Assembly (NCBI GenBank): GCA_016342745.1 | Contig: JAEINT010000006.1 | Coordinates: forward strand, 62,001 to 126,000 | Reading direction: 5' to 3' | Length of the DNA: 64,000 nt | Source of the DNA: Labilibaculum sp. | GTDB taxonomy: Bacteria > Bacteroidota > Bacteroidia > Bacteroidales > Marinifilaceae | Shown here: positions 1-9,819 of the stretch, piece by piece | Layout: each line of letters begins with the position of its first letter | How positions within the stretch are numbered: position 1 is the first letter of the stretch | The notes under the pieces: model-generated | Database searches by the model: none | Told to the model about the DNA's origin: nothing | What the model saw: only the letters and a program-made list of their open reading frames with translations | Program-made: the position numbers and the translations under genes

Positions 1-1
1 T

Positions 2-1111
2 GAGAGCAAAATTGCATTCTCGGTAAAAGAAGCTGAAGAAGCCGCCGCAGAAATTGGCCTGCCCGTAGTAGTAAAAGCCCAAATTCACGCTGGTGGAAGA
101 GGAAAAGGTGGAGGTGTAAAGTTTGCACCAACAGCTCAGGATGTAACTCGTTATTCAAACGACATTTTGGGAATGACCCTGATCACTCACCAAACTGGTC
201 CGGAAGGAAATTTGGTAAAAAAAGTATTAATTGAAGCAGCGTCTAATATTGATCGCGAGTTATATGCAGGAATCGTAATGGATCGTGCTACCTCTCAAGT
301 TACCTTTATGGTATCTACCGAAGGTGGAATGGAAATTGAAAAGGTTGCTGAGGAAACTCCTGAGAAAATTCTAAAGATCGCAGTAGATTCTGCAGTTGGC
401 TTACAAGCATTTCAAGCTAGACAAATGGCTTTTGCTTTGGATTTAACTGGTGATGCCTTTAAAAATGGCGTTAAATTTCTTTTAGCTCTATATAAAGCAT
501 ATATGGGAACCGATGCTTCCATTTTTGAAATCAACCCATTGGTTGTAACCAAAGAAGGTGGCGTTATCGCTTTAGATGCAAAAGCAAATTTCGATGATAA
601 TGCACTTTATCGTCATAAAGACATAACTGCTTTACGCGATTTAGATGAAGAAGAGCCATTGGAAATTGAAGCTGGAAGATCTGGACTAAATTATATTAAA
701 CTAGATGGTAATATTGGATGTATGGTAAACGGTGCTGGTTTAGCAATGGGAACCATGGATATCATTAAACTTGAAGGTGGCGAACCAGCTAACTTCCTTG
801 ATGTTGGAGGAGGAGCTTCTGCTGAAACTGTTGAGAAAGGCTTTAGAATTATTCTATCGGATGGAAGTGTAAAAGCTGTTCTTATTAATATTTTTGGCGG
901 TATAGTTCGTTGCGACAGAGTTGCAAAAGGAGTTATTGAAGCAATTAATAATATCGATACAAAAGTACCAATTGTGGTTCGTTTACAGGGAACCAATGCT
1001 GAAGAAGGCAAGAAGCTTTTGGAGGATTCAGGAATGAATATTATTGCTGCAACAGAATTAAAAGATGCAGCTAAAAAAGTAGTAGCCACCCTTAAAACAA
1101 TTGAAGCATAA
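2..1111 (+). CDS. sucC: succinyl-CoA synthetase (ADP-forming) subunit beta, 5' partial
   Basis: The open frame runs into the left edge of the window, so only about the first 20 residues are missing; 369 residues are visible. It forms the TCA-cycle enzyme that converts succinyl-CoA, ADP and phosphate to succinate, ATP and CoA, together with SucD. The sequence shows the ATP-grasp glycine-rich motif [12 protein letters not shown] near the start, the FEINPLVV segment in the middle, and the C-terminal CoA-ligase domain with [10 protein letters not shown] and [10 protein letters not shown]. An internal ATG at 167 is not the start, because the upstream codons in the same frame match the family. Its TAA shares its last base with the ATG of sucD, indicating translational coupling. 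Confidence 0.97.
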   Translation, partial: ESKIAFSVKEAEEAAAEIGLPVVVKAQIHAGGRGKGGGVKFAPTAQDVTRYSNDILGMTLITHQTGPEGNLVKKVLIEAASNIDRELYAGIVMDRATSQVTFMVSTEGGMEIEKVAEETPEKILKIAVDSAVGLQAFQARQMAFALDLTGDAFKNGVKFLLALYKAYMGTDASIFEINPLVVTKEGGVIALDAKANFDDNALYRHKDITALRDLDEEEPLEIEAGRSGLNYIKLDGNIGCMVNGAGLAMGTMDIIKLEGGEPANFLDVGGGASAETVEKGFRIILSDGSVKAVLINIFGGIVRCDRVAKGVIEAINNIDTKVPIVVRLQGTNAEEGKKLLEDSGMNIIAATELKDAAKKVVATLKTIEA

Positions 1112-1986
1112 TGAGCGTATTAGTTGATAAAAATACAAAGCTAGTGGTTCAGGGAATCACTGGTTCTGAAGGGGCTTTCCATACCCAGCAAATGATTGAA
1201 TATGGAACAAATGTAGTTGCTGGTGTTACTCCAGGTAAAGGAGGTCAGCTATTTATGGATAAGATTCCAATTCACAATACCATGAGAGGTGCTGTTGCCA
1301 AAACAGGAGCCAATGCATCGGTAATTTTTGTTCCACCTCCATTTGCAGCTGATGCAATTATGGAAGCAGCAGAAGCTGGTGTTGAGTTGGTTATTTGTAT
1401 TACCGAAGGTATTCCTACTATGGATATGCTTGAAGTCCATGAATTCCTTAAAAAATATCCTAAAACTACATTAGTAGGACCTAACTGTCCGGGTGTTATT
1501 ACTCCAGGCGAAGCTAAAATTGGTATTATGCCAGGTTTTATTCACAATCCTGGAACCATTGGTATTGTTTCCCGTTCGGGAACTCTAACTTACGAAGCTG
1601 TTCATCAATTAGGTGAAGCAGGATTCGGACAATCTACAGCGATTGGTATTGGTGGAGATCCAATTATTGGAACCAAACATATTGATGCGGTTAAACTTTT
1701 AAATGATGATCCAAAAACGGAAGCCATTGTATTAATTGGTGAAATTGGTGGTTCGGATGAAGAAGATGCTGCCGCTTACATCGCAAAACATGTAGACAAG
1801 CCTGTAGTTGCATTTATCGCAGGTCAAACGGCTCCTCCAGGAAAACGTATGGGACATGCTGGTGCTATTATTGCAGGTGGAAAAGGTACTGCTGAAGAAA
1901 AAATGAAGGCTTTAGCTGCTGCAGGAATACATGTTGTAAAATCGCCTGCTGATATCGGTAAAAAAATGAAAGAAGTATTAGGCTAA
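1111..1986 (+). CDS. sucD: succinyl-CoA synthetase subunit alpha
   Basis: A 291-residue protein of normal length for the alpha subunit, which binds CoA and carries the phosphorylated histidine. Visible marks are the N-terminal Rossmann CoA-binding region ([13 protein letters not shown]), the GPNCPGVI segment, and the active-site GHAGAII motif with the phospho-His at about residue 249. It overlaps sucC by one base (TAATG), so the two subunits are made from one message. A strong hairpin terminator follows 24 bases after the stop. The partner is SucC in the cytoplasm; nothing unusual was seen. Confidence 0.98.
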   Translation: MSVLVDKNTKLVVQGITGSEGAFHTQQMIEYGTNVVAGVTPGKGGQLFMDKIPIHNTMRGAVAKTGANASVIFVPPPFAADAIMEAAEAGVELVICITEGIPTMDMLEVHEFLKKYPKTTLVGPNCPGVITPGEAKIGIMPGFIHNPGTIGIVSRSGTLTYEAVHQLGEAGFGQSTAIGIGGDPIIGTKHIDAVKLLNDDPKTEAIVLIGEIGGSDEEDAAAYIAKHVDKPVVAFIAGQTAPPGKRMGHAGAIIAGGKGTAEEKMKALAAAGIHVVKSPADIGKKMKEVLG

Positions 1987-2010
1987 TTAATTAGTCAATA
2001 TATAAAAACT

Positions 2011-2045
2011 AAAAAGAGCTTGATTAATAAAATCAAGCTCTTTTT
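2011..2045. terminator. bidirectional intrinsic terminator
   Basis: A perfect 15-bp stem (2011-2025 with 2031-2045) with a 5-base loop and A/T runs on both sides. It lies between the convergent sucCD and Fic genes and can serve both strands. Confidence 0.9.
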
Positions 2046-2056
2046 GTATCGTATAT

Positions 2057-3238
2057 TTACAACTCGAACATTTCTAAATACTCCCATAAATAGAAAATCC
2101 TATTTCTACGTGCACCTACATGTTCGCGCAATAAATTTGTCGACTCAAATTCTTTTACAAGCAAATTTGCCGATTGAAAACTTAAATTTAATTTCTCTTT
2201 TATGTCATTAACGGACATAAATGGGGATGAATAAAACTCAGCAAGCAGTTGTTTTGCAGAGTTTCGTCTTTTAACTCCCATCTTATTTTCAATAACCGAC
2301 TCGTAGTGTTCTGTTAGTTGTTCTAAACGCCCTAGCAACTCTTTACTGTGAATAGCCGTTTCTTTTATTCCTGTAAGAAAAAAACGAATCCATTGTTCAA
2401 TATCGTTTTTAGAACGAATTAAATTCAATCTGTGATAATACTCCAAACGATTCTTTTCAAAAAATACTGAAAGGCAAAAAACAGGTCGTGCAACAAATTT
2501 TAAACTAAGTAATTCAAACAAAAATAAAGTACGAGCCGTTCTACCATTCCCATCTAAAAAAGGAAGAATATTTTCGAACTGATACAAAGAGATAGCCATT
2601 TTAATAAGCTGTGGCAATTCTAAATCATCATTACGCCAAAATTTCTTAGCATCATTAATTAAAATCTTCAGTTCATGTTTATTAGGTGGCGTATAATCTG
2701 CTTTATCTTCAAGCAAAAGATCATTTGCTTGAAAAAACGGTCTAAACTTTCCTCCAAATTCTTTTTTAACTGGTAAATCAGCACATAAAATACGATGTGA
2801 TTCTTTAACTAATCGTATGGAAAGAGGAAACTTTGTCAACTCTCCAACTCCCCATTGTATAGCCTTTATATGGTTGGTAATTTCTTTTTGTGCATACTTC
2901 ACCTTGAAACTCTTAGATATCTCCGGCACAAAAACCTGATACAGGTTACTCTTATTTCCTTCGATTAAGTTGGAAGCAAGCACTTCTTGAGCAATAAAAA
3001 GTGGTACATGTTCATCTATTCGAGGGTAAAATTTTGAGTAGGCGTTTAGCTCTCCCAACTCAAGCATGGCAGATTCTAATAAAATATTGATTTGTTTATC
3101 ATTCCATTCAAATGAACGGTTAATTAAAGAAGGTGTTACACTCTTATAACCCTCTTTAAAACTCTGGTAAACGAAATCACCTCCAGTTTTTTTATTCAAC
3201 TTATCACTCATATCCTTGAATAAGCAGTTATTATTCAC
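2057..3238 (-). CDS. Fic family protein with catalytic His replaced by Leu
   Basis: A 393-residue Fic/DOC protein. Active Fic enzymes transfer AMP or other phosphate-containing groups to target proteins through the His of the HPFxxGNGR loop. Here the loop reads LPFLDGNGRTAR: the first residue is Leu225 (codon CTT at 2564-2566, minus strand), while the D-G-N-G-R anion-binding part is intact. An upstream SNLIEGN segment (residues 89-95) matches the class II inhibitory motif [S/T]xxxE[G/N]. The N-terminal region resembles the Fic_N domain and the C-terminal 80 residues look like a winged helix. CTT differs from the His codon CAT by one base, so either a point mutation or a non-AMPylating function is possible. 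It is a lone gene, convergent to sucCD. The start at 3238 is uncertain; a second Met is codon 10. Confidence 0.9.
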   Translation of the reverse strand: MNNNCLFKDMSDKLNKKTGGDFVYQSFKEGYKSVTPSLINRSFEWNDKQINILLESAMLELGELNAYSKFYPRIDEHVPLFIAQEVLASNLIEGNKSNLYQVFVPEISKSFKVKYAQKEITNHIKAIQWGVGELTKFPLSIRLVKESHRILCADLPVKKEFGGKFRPFFQANDLLLEDKADYTPPNKHELKILINDAKKFWRNDDLELPQLIKMAISLYQFENILPFLDGNGRTARTLFLFELLSLKFVARPVFCLSVFFEKNRLEYYHRLNLIRSKNDIEQWIRFFLTGIKETAIHSKELLGRLEQLTEHYESVIENKMGVKRRNSAKQLLAEFYSSPFMSVNDIKEKLNLSFQSANLLVKEFESTNLLREHVGARRNRIFYLWEYLEMFEL

Positions 3239-3377
3239 GTTAAAAGTATTAATAATTTAATAAAAACGAGTACAGGAGTATAGCCTTCTTCTATTAAGTA
3301 TAAATTTAGATACATCCATACATTCCGTATTCATTGATACACGTCGCTTTTTTAAAAGAATATTGGTTGATATTAAC

Positions 3378-3407
3378 TTGCATTACCTATAAATAGGATT
3401 ATATTTC
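3378..3407 (+). promoter_or_regulatory. candidate promoter for the FadL-type porin
   Basis: TTG at 3378-3380 is followed after 19 bases by TATATTTC at 3400-3407, close to the Bacteroidota promoter pattern TTG-N19-21-TAnnTTTG. It ends 25 bases before the ATG at 3433. Based on the motif only. Confidence 0.4.
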
Positions 3408-3432
3408 CAGCGAATTAATAAAACATCAACTT

Positions 3433-4695
3433 ATGATAAGAAAAATTTGTTTAGCTGTAGCTATTATGGTTTTAGCTATCAATGCTCAAGCTGAAGGTTA
3501 CGCCGTTAACGTTCAAGGAAATAAACAAACAGGAATGGGACATGTTGGTACTGCTTTAAACTTTGATGCCAGTAGTATGCAATGGAATCCTGGAGCTTTA
3601 GCCACTCTAGATCAAAAATATAGTTTCTCTGTAGGAGGATTTGCAACCTTAATCAAAACTGAGTTTACAGGTTCATTCCCTGGAGCTCCAGGATTAGAAG
3701 AAACAGATAATCCAACAGGAACACCGTTCTATTTATATGGATCGATGAAAGTTAATGATAAGCTTGCATTTGGTTTAGGTGTTTACACGCCATTTGGAAA
3801 TAAAGTTGACTTTGGAAAAACATGGTCAGGAAAATACTTGATTCAAGACATTAGCTTAAAGGCAATTTATATTCAACCAACAGTTTCTTATCAACTTACT
3901 GATTGGATTAGTGTTGGAGCTGGCCTTAATATCGTTTATGGTGAATTTAGTTTGAATAAAGCTTTTCCAATTAGAAATCCTGCAGATGGCTCTTATATAG
4001 CAGATGGTGCAGTTGAATTAAGTGGAAGTAAAGTTAAATATGGTTATAACTTAGGTATTTTTCTACAACCAACTGAAAAATTAAATATTGGTCTTTCTTA
4101 CCGTTCACAAGTAGATATTGATCTTGATTATTCTGAAGGTGATGCTGACTTTACGGTTAGTGATGCGCTTCCTGCACAAATACAGGGTGTTTTTCCTGAT
4201 GGCGGAGTTGCGGCAACACTTCCTTTACCAGCTAGTTTCAACATTGGACTTGCCTATCAAATCGATGAAAAATGGTTAGTATCTGCTGATGTAAATTTTG
4301 TTCAGTGGGATGAGTACAAATCATTAGATTTTGATTTTGAAAATGATCCAGCTGGCGTGCTAGATTCTGAAAGCGCAAGAGATTGGAGTAATTCTACAAC
4401 ATACAGAATTGGAGCTCAATATACCGCGAATGAAAAATTAGATATTCGTGCTGGCTTCTACTATGATGGAACTCCAACCAATAAAAAGTTTTATACACCT
4501 GAAACTCCAGGAGCAAACAAAATTGGTATCTCAGCAGGTTGCTCTTATATGCTTACAGATAAATTAAGCGTTGATGCTTCTTTATTGTATATCAAAGGTG
4601 AAAAAATCAATGGTGTTGATGGAAATACTGGATATGCAGGAGAATATCAAAACACTGGATTTTTACCAGGTATCGGTGTAACATATAATTTATAA
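3433..4695 (+). CDS. OmpP1/FadL/TodX family outer membrane transporter
   Basis: A 420-residue outer membrane beta-barrel of the FadL family, which takes up long-chain fatty acids or other hydrophobic compounds. The signal peptide ends at about residue 20 (INAQA before EGYAVN). The mature N-terminus carries the family hallmark QTGMGHVGTALNFDASSMQWNPGAL, here split by position: the glycine-rich hatch at residues 32-43 and the NPGAL motif at about 52-57. Many alternating strands follow and the protein ends with GIGVTYNL, an aromatic/hydrophobic barrel terminus. It is a single-gene unit with its own promoter candidate and terminator. The substrate cannot be read from the sequence. Confidence 0.92.
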   Translation: MIRKICLAVAIMVLAINAQAEGYAVNVQGNKQTGMGHVGTALNFDASSMQWNPGALATLDQKYSFSVGGFATLIKTEFTGSFPGAPGLEETDNPTGTPFYLYGSMKVNDKLAFGLGVYTPFGNKVDFGKTWSGKYLIQDISLKAIYIQPTVSYQLTDWISVGAGLNIVYGEFSLNKAFPIRNPADGSYIADGAVELSGSKVKYGYNLGIFLQPTEKLNIGLSYRSQVDIDLDYSEGDADFTVSDALPAQIQGVFPDGGVAATLPLPASFNIGLAYQIDEKWLVSADVNFVQWDEYKSLDFDFENDPAGVLDSESARDWSNSTTYRIGAQYTANEKLDIRAGFYYDGTPTNKKFYTPETPGANKIGISAGCSYMLTDKLSVDASLLYIKGEKINGVDGNTGYAGEYQNTGFLPGIGVTYNL

Positions 4696-4714
4696 AAAAT
4701 ATACTCTTATAGTT

Positions 4715-4748
4715 AAAAAGCCTGATCAATATGATCAGGCTTTTTTTT
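4715..4748 (+). terminator. intrinsic terminator of the FadL-type gene
   Basis: The stem AAAAGCCTGATCA (ending 4728) pairs with TGATCAGGCTTTT (from 4732) around a 3-base loop and runs into a T tract. Confidence 0.9.
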
Positions 4749-4846
4749 ATGAATAATAATTTATCGTATTTAGAATAAATATATAATGGGATTAATGGCA
4801 AGCAACATATCATTTTCCAAAACAATTTATTTATTTTGCATAAGTA

Positions 4847-4854
4847 TAAATTTG
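4847..4854 (+). promoter_or_regulatory. candidate -7 box of the first TPR kinase gene
   Basis: TAAATTTG is an exact match to TAnnTTTG and lies 29 bases before the ATG at 4884. No convincing -33 TTTG was seen at the usual distance. The second kinase gene has a similar box, TACTTTTG, at 6888-6895, which suggests each paralog has its own promoter. Confidence 0.4.
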
Positions 4855-4883
4855 TTCTACCAATACACTAAATATCATCAATT

Positions 4884-6797
4884 ATGGGAAAGTTGAAAAT
4901 ATATCTATTCACGATTCTTATTTTCTGTAATGCAAGTGTATTCTCCAACAATTCATTTGACAAGGATTCCCTTGAAGTAAAACAGATACATGAACTACTT
5001 GATTCATCTGCTCAATCGCGAAACAAATCACTAGAAGAAAGTATTCGTTTATGCCAACAAGCAATTAGCATCGCAGAAAGACTTCAGGACTCTAAACTAT
5101 TATCCAAATCATACAAAGCTCAAGGCATTAACTACTTTTTTGCGGGCACCTTCGATTCTGCTTTTGTTTATTACGAAAAAGCAATTCCTCATTTCGAAGC
5201 AATTAATTCGAAAATTGATGTAGGTAAAGTTCTCGGCAACATTGGCTTACTATACCGAAAACAAGGTAAATACGACAAGGCACTCGAATATTACCTTAAC
5301 AATCTGCAAATTTATAAAGAGAATAATTATCAAGAAGGTCTTGGCAGTGTATTCAATAATTTAGGGAATTTATATTTTGAACGAGAGGACCTCATAAAAG
5401 CAGAGCAATATTACCAGTTCGCTTTAGATAACTTCATAAAATTTAAGAAAACGAAAGAGATTGCAAATGCTTATTGCAATTTGGGTGCTATTACAGAATT
5501 AAAAAAGGAATATTCTGCAAGCTTAGAATATTACAATAAATCATTACATGAAAATTCCAAAGTCGGAAATATCTTATTTGAATCGAAACTACTCTTTAAT
5601 ATTGGTTTTTTACTTCATTCACAAGCCAAATTAGACTCAGCCTTCATCTATGTGAAAAAAGCAGAGGATATTAGAATTAAAATTGGCGATAAAGATGGAA
5701 TTGTAAGTGCTAAATTGGAGCTTGGAAGAATTTTAATGGCTCAAAGAAAATATAAACTAGCCGAAAAATACCTCCTGAAGGCAGATGAAATGGCTATTGA
5801 GAATGATTTATTGAAATGGAGAGCTGAAATCCTTAAGTTTTTAACAGATATCTATCAAAAAACAGGAGACTACAAAAACTCTTTTCTACGACAAAGTGAA
5901 ATGATTCAGGTAACAGATTCGTTGAAAGTAATTCAGGCGGATATGCGATTTGAAGAACTTTCTGCAGCTTATGAAGCTGAAAAAAGAGAACAAGAACTTG
6001 CCTTATTACAACAAGAAAGTCAGATACATAGTCTACAGCTGGCAAAGAAAAATGCTTGGATTATCACCTTAATGGTTGTCATGTTATTAGGTGCTGTTGC
6101 TATTCTGGTATCCATTCGCATCAACCGTTTAAGAGCAGATCATAAAATATTAGATCTACGTCAAAAGGTATTATTAACTCAAATGAATCCTCATTTTTTA
6201 TTTAACTCTCTAACTGCTATTCAAAGTTTTATTTTAGATGATAAAAATGATGATGCTAACATTTACTTGTCGAGACTAGCTAGTTTAGTTAGGGGAATAC
6301 TCGAAAATTCGAGAGAAGAGTTTGTTCCATTGCGAACGGAGTTAGAAACTTTAAAAGACTATATCGTATTGCAAAAATTACGATTTGAGAATGAAATTGC
6401 TTACCAATTCGAAATTGATGAAGCAATAGATCAAGAGCAAACAATTGTTCCTCCTATGTTAGCACAACCTTTTGTTGAAAATGCCCTTATTCATGGCATG
6501 CTAAGAAATAAACCAGACGCAAAAATAAAAGTGAAAATATCACTTAGCAACAACAAAGAACTGCTCCGTTTTCAAATAGAAGATAATGGAGTTGGTATAG
6601 AGGAATCTAAAAAACAAAATACGAACAAACATCACAAATCGATAGCAACCTCAATTGCCTTAGATCGTGTTAAAATTTATAATTTCAAATCATCTAAAAA
6701 AATGAATTTTGAAATAATTGATTTGAAAAATGTCGACCCAAAACGAACTGGAACACAGGTTTGCTACACCATTCCACTAACTCTTGATAAGGAATAG
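4884..6797 (+). CDS. TPR-repeat sensor histidine kinase, LytS/YehU type (copy 1)
   Basis: A 637-residue membrane protein. A signal peptide (about residues 1-21) leads into an exported region of tetratricopeptide repeats (about 35-340), then a short coiled coil, one membrane helix (about 389-411, AWIITLMVVMLLGAVAIL), and a cytoplasmic His_kinase domain of the PF06580 type with QMNPHFLFNSL (His about 437). The ATPase part shows the N box QPFVENALIHG and the G1 box DNGVGIEES. In this family the kinase normally phosphorylates a LytTR-type response regulator, but none is adjacent. The next gene is a close paralog. The periplasmic TPRs probably sense a protein partner (inference). Confidence 0.92.
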   Translation: MGKLKIYLFTILIFCNASVFSNNSFDKDSLEVKQIHELLDSSAQSRNKSLEESIRLCQQAISIAERLQDSKLLSKSYKAQGINYFFAGTFDSAFVYYEKAIPHFEAINSKIDVGKVLGNIGLLYRKQGKYDKALEYYLNNLQIYKENNYQEGLGSVFNNLGNLYFEREDLIKAEQYYQFALDNFIKFKKTKEIANAYCNLGAITELKKEYSASLEYYNKSLHENSKVGNILFESKLLFNIGFLLHSQAKLDSAFIYVKKAEDIRIKIGDKDGIVSAKLELGRILMAQRKYKLAEKYLLKADEMAIENDLLKWRAEILKFLTDIYQKTGDYKNSFLRQSEMIQVTDSLKVIQADMRFEELSAAYEAEKREQELALLQQESQIHSLQLAKKNAWIITLMVVMLLGAVAILVSIRINRLRADHKILDLRQKVLLTQMNPHFLFNSLTAIQSFILDDKNDDANIYLSRLASLVRGILENSREEFVPLRTELETLKDYIVLQKLRFENEIAYQFEIDEAIDQEQTIVPPMLAQPFVENALIHGMLRNKPDAKIKVKISLSNNKELLRFQIEDNGVGIEESKKQNTNKHHKSIATSIALDRVKIYNFKSSKKMNFEIIDLKNVDPKRTGTQVCYTIPLTLDKE

Positions 6798-6924
6798 ATT
6801 CGCATGAACAAGAATCTAATTTCTAGAAAAACTAGCCATTAAATTTAAAACATCTAATCATTATCATAGTTAGCAAACTATTTATTTTACTTTTGGCATC
6901 GCTAAAACATTCAACACTTCTTAA

Positions 6925-8844
6925 ATGAAATCTATTCTACTATTTGCTCTTTATTCATTTTTATATACAACGCATATATTTTCAGCTTCGCACCTTCAAG
7001 ATGATCTGAAAAACCCGACAAATGACGACATAAGACATATAATTAAGTATGCAGAACAATTAAGAGATTCATCATATGCTGTAAGTATTAAAAAGGGAAA
7101 AAAAGCAATTTCATTGGCAATAGAAAGAGAAGAGGTAAATATTTTAGCAGATAGCTATAAATCTCTTGGTGTTACCTATTATTATCAAGGAGCATTTGAT
7201 TCATCTCACTATTACTACGAGAAAGCTCTTGAGCAATTTAAGATTGTAGGCGATTCATTAAACATTGGGAAAATAACAGGTAATTTTGGAATCATTTATC
7301 GTAGAACTGGAAAATACGACAAAGCCCTTCAACAATATTTAAAAGCTATAGAAATTTACCAAAGGTTAGATTATAAGAGTGGATTAGCTGGAATCTATTT
7401 AAACATTGGTGGTGTATATCAAACGCTTGAAGACAAGGAAAAAGCATTAAACTTTTATCGTAAAGCGCAAGACATATTTATTACTCTTAAAGATAAACAT
7501 AGACTTTCAAGAGTTTTAACAAATATTGGTGTCATCAAATTTGAACAAGGCCTCTTTCGAGAGTCTTTAAATGTCCAATTACAGGCTTTAAAAATAAATG
7601 ATGATTCTGGTATGCTTCAGCACAAAGGAATCATTCATCTTAACCTTGGTCAATCATACCAAGCTTTAGGAGAGCCTATAAAAGCGCTTGAGCATTGCAA
7701 CCTATGCGAAGAAATTAGGTTACAATTGAATGACATATGGGGACTTGGTAAGTTATATCTTTTAAAAGCTGAAATTCTAAAATCGCTAGAGAAATATAAT
7801 GATTCAGAAGCGTATTATATAAAAGCTGAAGAAACCTGTGCCAGTAATGATCTTATCGCAGATTTAAAAGAAACCTACTACAGATATTCACTATTTCTAG
7901 AAGAACAGAGACAATTCGAAAAATCTATTAGTTATTTAAAAAAACACAATCAGCTTAAAGATTCACTACTTGAATCTTACAGATCAGAAATCGTAGCAGA
8001 ATTAACTACAAAATACGAATCGGTACAACAGGAAAAAGAGCTAGAACTTCTTCAACAAAAAAGCCAGATTCAAGATCTTAAGTTGGGTGAGAAAAATGCC
8101 TGGATAATTACCCTAGCAGTGGTTTTACTTTTAGGAGCCATAGCCATCATCGTCTCTTTGCGTATTAATCGTCTAAGTGTTGCTCATAAAATAATGGATT
8201 TGCGTCAGAAAGTGCTATTGAGCCAAATGAATCCACATTTCCTGTTCAACTCTTTAACAGCAATTCAAAGCTTTATTTTAGATGAAAGGAATGATGAAGC
8301 AAACAACTACCTATCTAGACTTGCGACTTTAGTAAGAGGAATACTTGAAAATTCGCGTGAGGAATTTGTATCGCTTCGAACAGAATTAGAAACTTTAGCG
8401 GATTATATCAGCCTACAAAAATTAAGGTTTGAAAATGATATTACTTATCAATTTGAAATTGATGAAAACATTGACCAAGATGAAATCGTTGTTCCACCGA
8501 TGCTAGCTCAACCTTTTGTTGAAAATGCACTAATTCATGGTGGTTTAAGAAATATGACCGATGCCAAAATAGAAGTTAAAGTATCTCTTAGCAAAAATAA
8601 AGAGCAAGTTCGTTTTCAAATAGTTGATAACGGAATTGGAATAGAAGAAGCAAAAAAACAAAATATCGAAAAGAAAACTCATAAATCCTTAGCAACATCA
8701 ATCGCGCTTGATCGAGTAAAAATTTACAATTTCAAATCATCAAAAAAGATGCACTTTGATCTCATTGATTTGAAAACAATACAAGAAGATAAAAGGGGTA
8801 CACTGGTTACTTACACCATACCTTTACAAGTTTATAAAGACTAA
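6925..8844 (+). CDS. TPR-repeat sensor histidine kinase, LytS/YehU type (copy 2)
   Basis: A 639-residue paralog of the preceding gene with the same order of parts: signal peptide, TPR region to about residue 345, coiled coil, membrane helix (about 391-413), and a kinase core with QMNPHFLFNSL (His about 438), QPFVENALIHG and DNGIGIEEA. The kinase cores of the two proteins are nearly identical, while the TPR sensor regions have diverged, which fits a tandem duplication followed by change of input. The 127-base gap carries its own TACTTTTG box at 6888-6895. It converges on the mevalonate operon with 9 bases between stops. No response regulator is adjacent. Confidence 0.92.
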   Translation: MKSILLFALYSFLYTTHIFSASHLQDDLKNPTNDDIRHIIKYAEQLRDSSYAVSIKKGKKAISLAIEREEVNILADSYKSLGVTYYYQGAFDSSHYYYEKALEQFKIVGDSLNIGKITGNFGIIYRRTGKYDKALQQYLKAIEIYQRLDYKSGLAGIYLNIGGVYQTLEDKEKALNFYRKAQDIFITLKDKHRLSRVLTNIGVIKFEQGLFRESLNVQLQALKINDDSGMLQHKGIIHLNLGQSYQALGEPIKALEHCNLCEEIRLQLNDIWGLGKLYLLKAEILKSLEKYNDSEAYYIKAEETCASNDLIADLKETYYRYSLFLEEQRQFEKSISYLKKHNQLKDSLLESYRSEIVAELTTKYESVQQEKELELLQQKSQIQDLKLGEKNAWIITLAVVLLLGAIAIIVSLRINRLSVAHKIMDLRQKVLLSQMNPHFLFNSLTAIQSFILDERNDEANNYLSRLATLVRGILENSREEFVSLRTELETLADYISLQKLRFENDITYQFEIDENIDQDEIVVPPMLAQPFVENALIHGGLRNMTDAKIEVKVSLSKNKEQVRFQIVDNGIGIEEAKKQNIEKKTHKSLATSIALDRVKIYNFKSSKKMHFDLIDLKTIQEDKRGTLVTYTIPLQVYKD

Positions 8845-8853
8845 GTATTATTT

Positions 8854-9813
8854 TTACTGATTCTGATAAACCGTAACAATATCCAATCCCTTATTTTTTA
8901 AAATGTCTTTTGTTGTGGAGTAACTTTTGGTAAAGCCTAATAAATAACCTCCACCACCTGATCCACACAATTTCATCCAAAATTGGCGTGTTTCCAGACC
9001 TTCTTTCCAAAGATCAAGAAAATTATCAGGAATCATCGATGAAAAATTTGTGTATTGAAATTCAGAGAGCTTTTCCAATTGTGTGAAAAAAGAGTCTGCA
9101 TTACCATTCACCAATTCCAAAATACACTTGTTATTCATCGGTATTAATTGTTTCTGCATTAAATCAAGGTAATCCTCCTTTTCACACTTGTTTAGAAAAG
9201 AACGAACCAATGGTTCCGTATTACCTGATTTTTGAGAGTTAATTAGAAAAATGGCACTGTCTTCACCAAATTTATCTCCAGGCAAATTTACTTGTTCAAT
9301 TTCATTCTGATGGTGAATCAACAAAGGTACTTTGAGATAGGAATTTAAAGGGTCCAAACCTGAACTCTTGCCATGAAAACCGGATTCCAATTGAGCTAAA
9401 ACTGTTTTTAACTCGATAATATCACCATTCTTTAGTTTCTTGCTATTGCCAATCGTATTCATTCCATAACGCTTGTACAAAGACGCACACAACGCACCTG
9501 AGCTTCCCAAACCATAACTCTCTGGTATGCTCGACTCAAAATACAAACCTTTCATGATATCTTTTTCAAGAGACTGCAAATCAATCAATTTATTGTAAGT
9601 GTCAAAATCACCTTTTAAGTATTCAAGATACTTAAGCAACTCATTATTAGATCGTTTTGCAAAATTCCGATCGGTATACTTATCTTCACCAATAAAACTC
9701 AACTCTCCCTTGAAATGCGTATATGGAATGCTTAAACCCATCGAGTTTAATAGTACGCTATACTCCCCAAAGAGTAATATTTTTGCATAAAATAAGTCTG
9801 GATGTATTCTCAC
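8854..9813 (-). CDS. mvk: mevalonate kinase (GHMP kinase family)
   Basis: A 319-residue GHMP kinase, last gene of the mevalonate operon. The N-terminal KILLFGEYSVL is the substrate-binding start of the fold, SYGLGSSGAL (residues 99-108) is the ATP-binding glycine-rich loop, and CGSGGGGYLLGF near the C-terminus is motif 3. The expected reaction is ATP-dependent phosphorylation of mevalonate in the cytoplasm. Position after diphosphomevalonate decarboxylase (6-base gap) supports assignment to the pathway. Because the operon has two single-kinase GHMP genes, which one acts on mevalonate and which on phosphomevalonate is judged from similarity only. Confidence 0.82.
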   Translation of the reverse strand: MRIHPDLFYAKILLFGEYSVLLNSMGLSIPYTHFKGELSFIGEDKYTDRNFAKRSNNELLKYLEYLKGDFDTYNKLIDLQSLEKDIMKGLYFESSIPESYGLGSSGALCASLYKRYGMNTIGNSKKLKNGDIIELKTVLAQLESGFHGKSSGLDPLNSYLKVPLLIHHQNEIEQVNLPGDKFGEDSAIFLINSQKSGNTEPLVRSFLNKCEKEDYLDLMQKQLIPMNNKCILELVNGNADSFFTQLEKLSEFQYTNFSSMIPDNFLDLWKEGLETRQFWMKLCGSGGGGYLLGFTKSYSTTKDILKNKGLDIVTVYQNQ

Positions 9814-9819
9814 AATTCT

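Noticed and set aside
167-1111. Start of sucC at the ATG at 167
   Set aside because: The same frame is open to the window edge and encodes the conserved ATP-grasp start, so 167 is internal.
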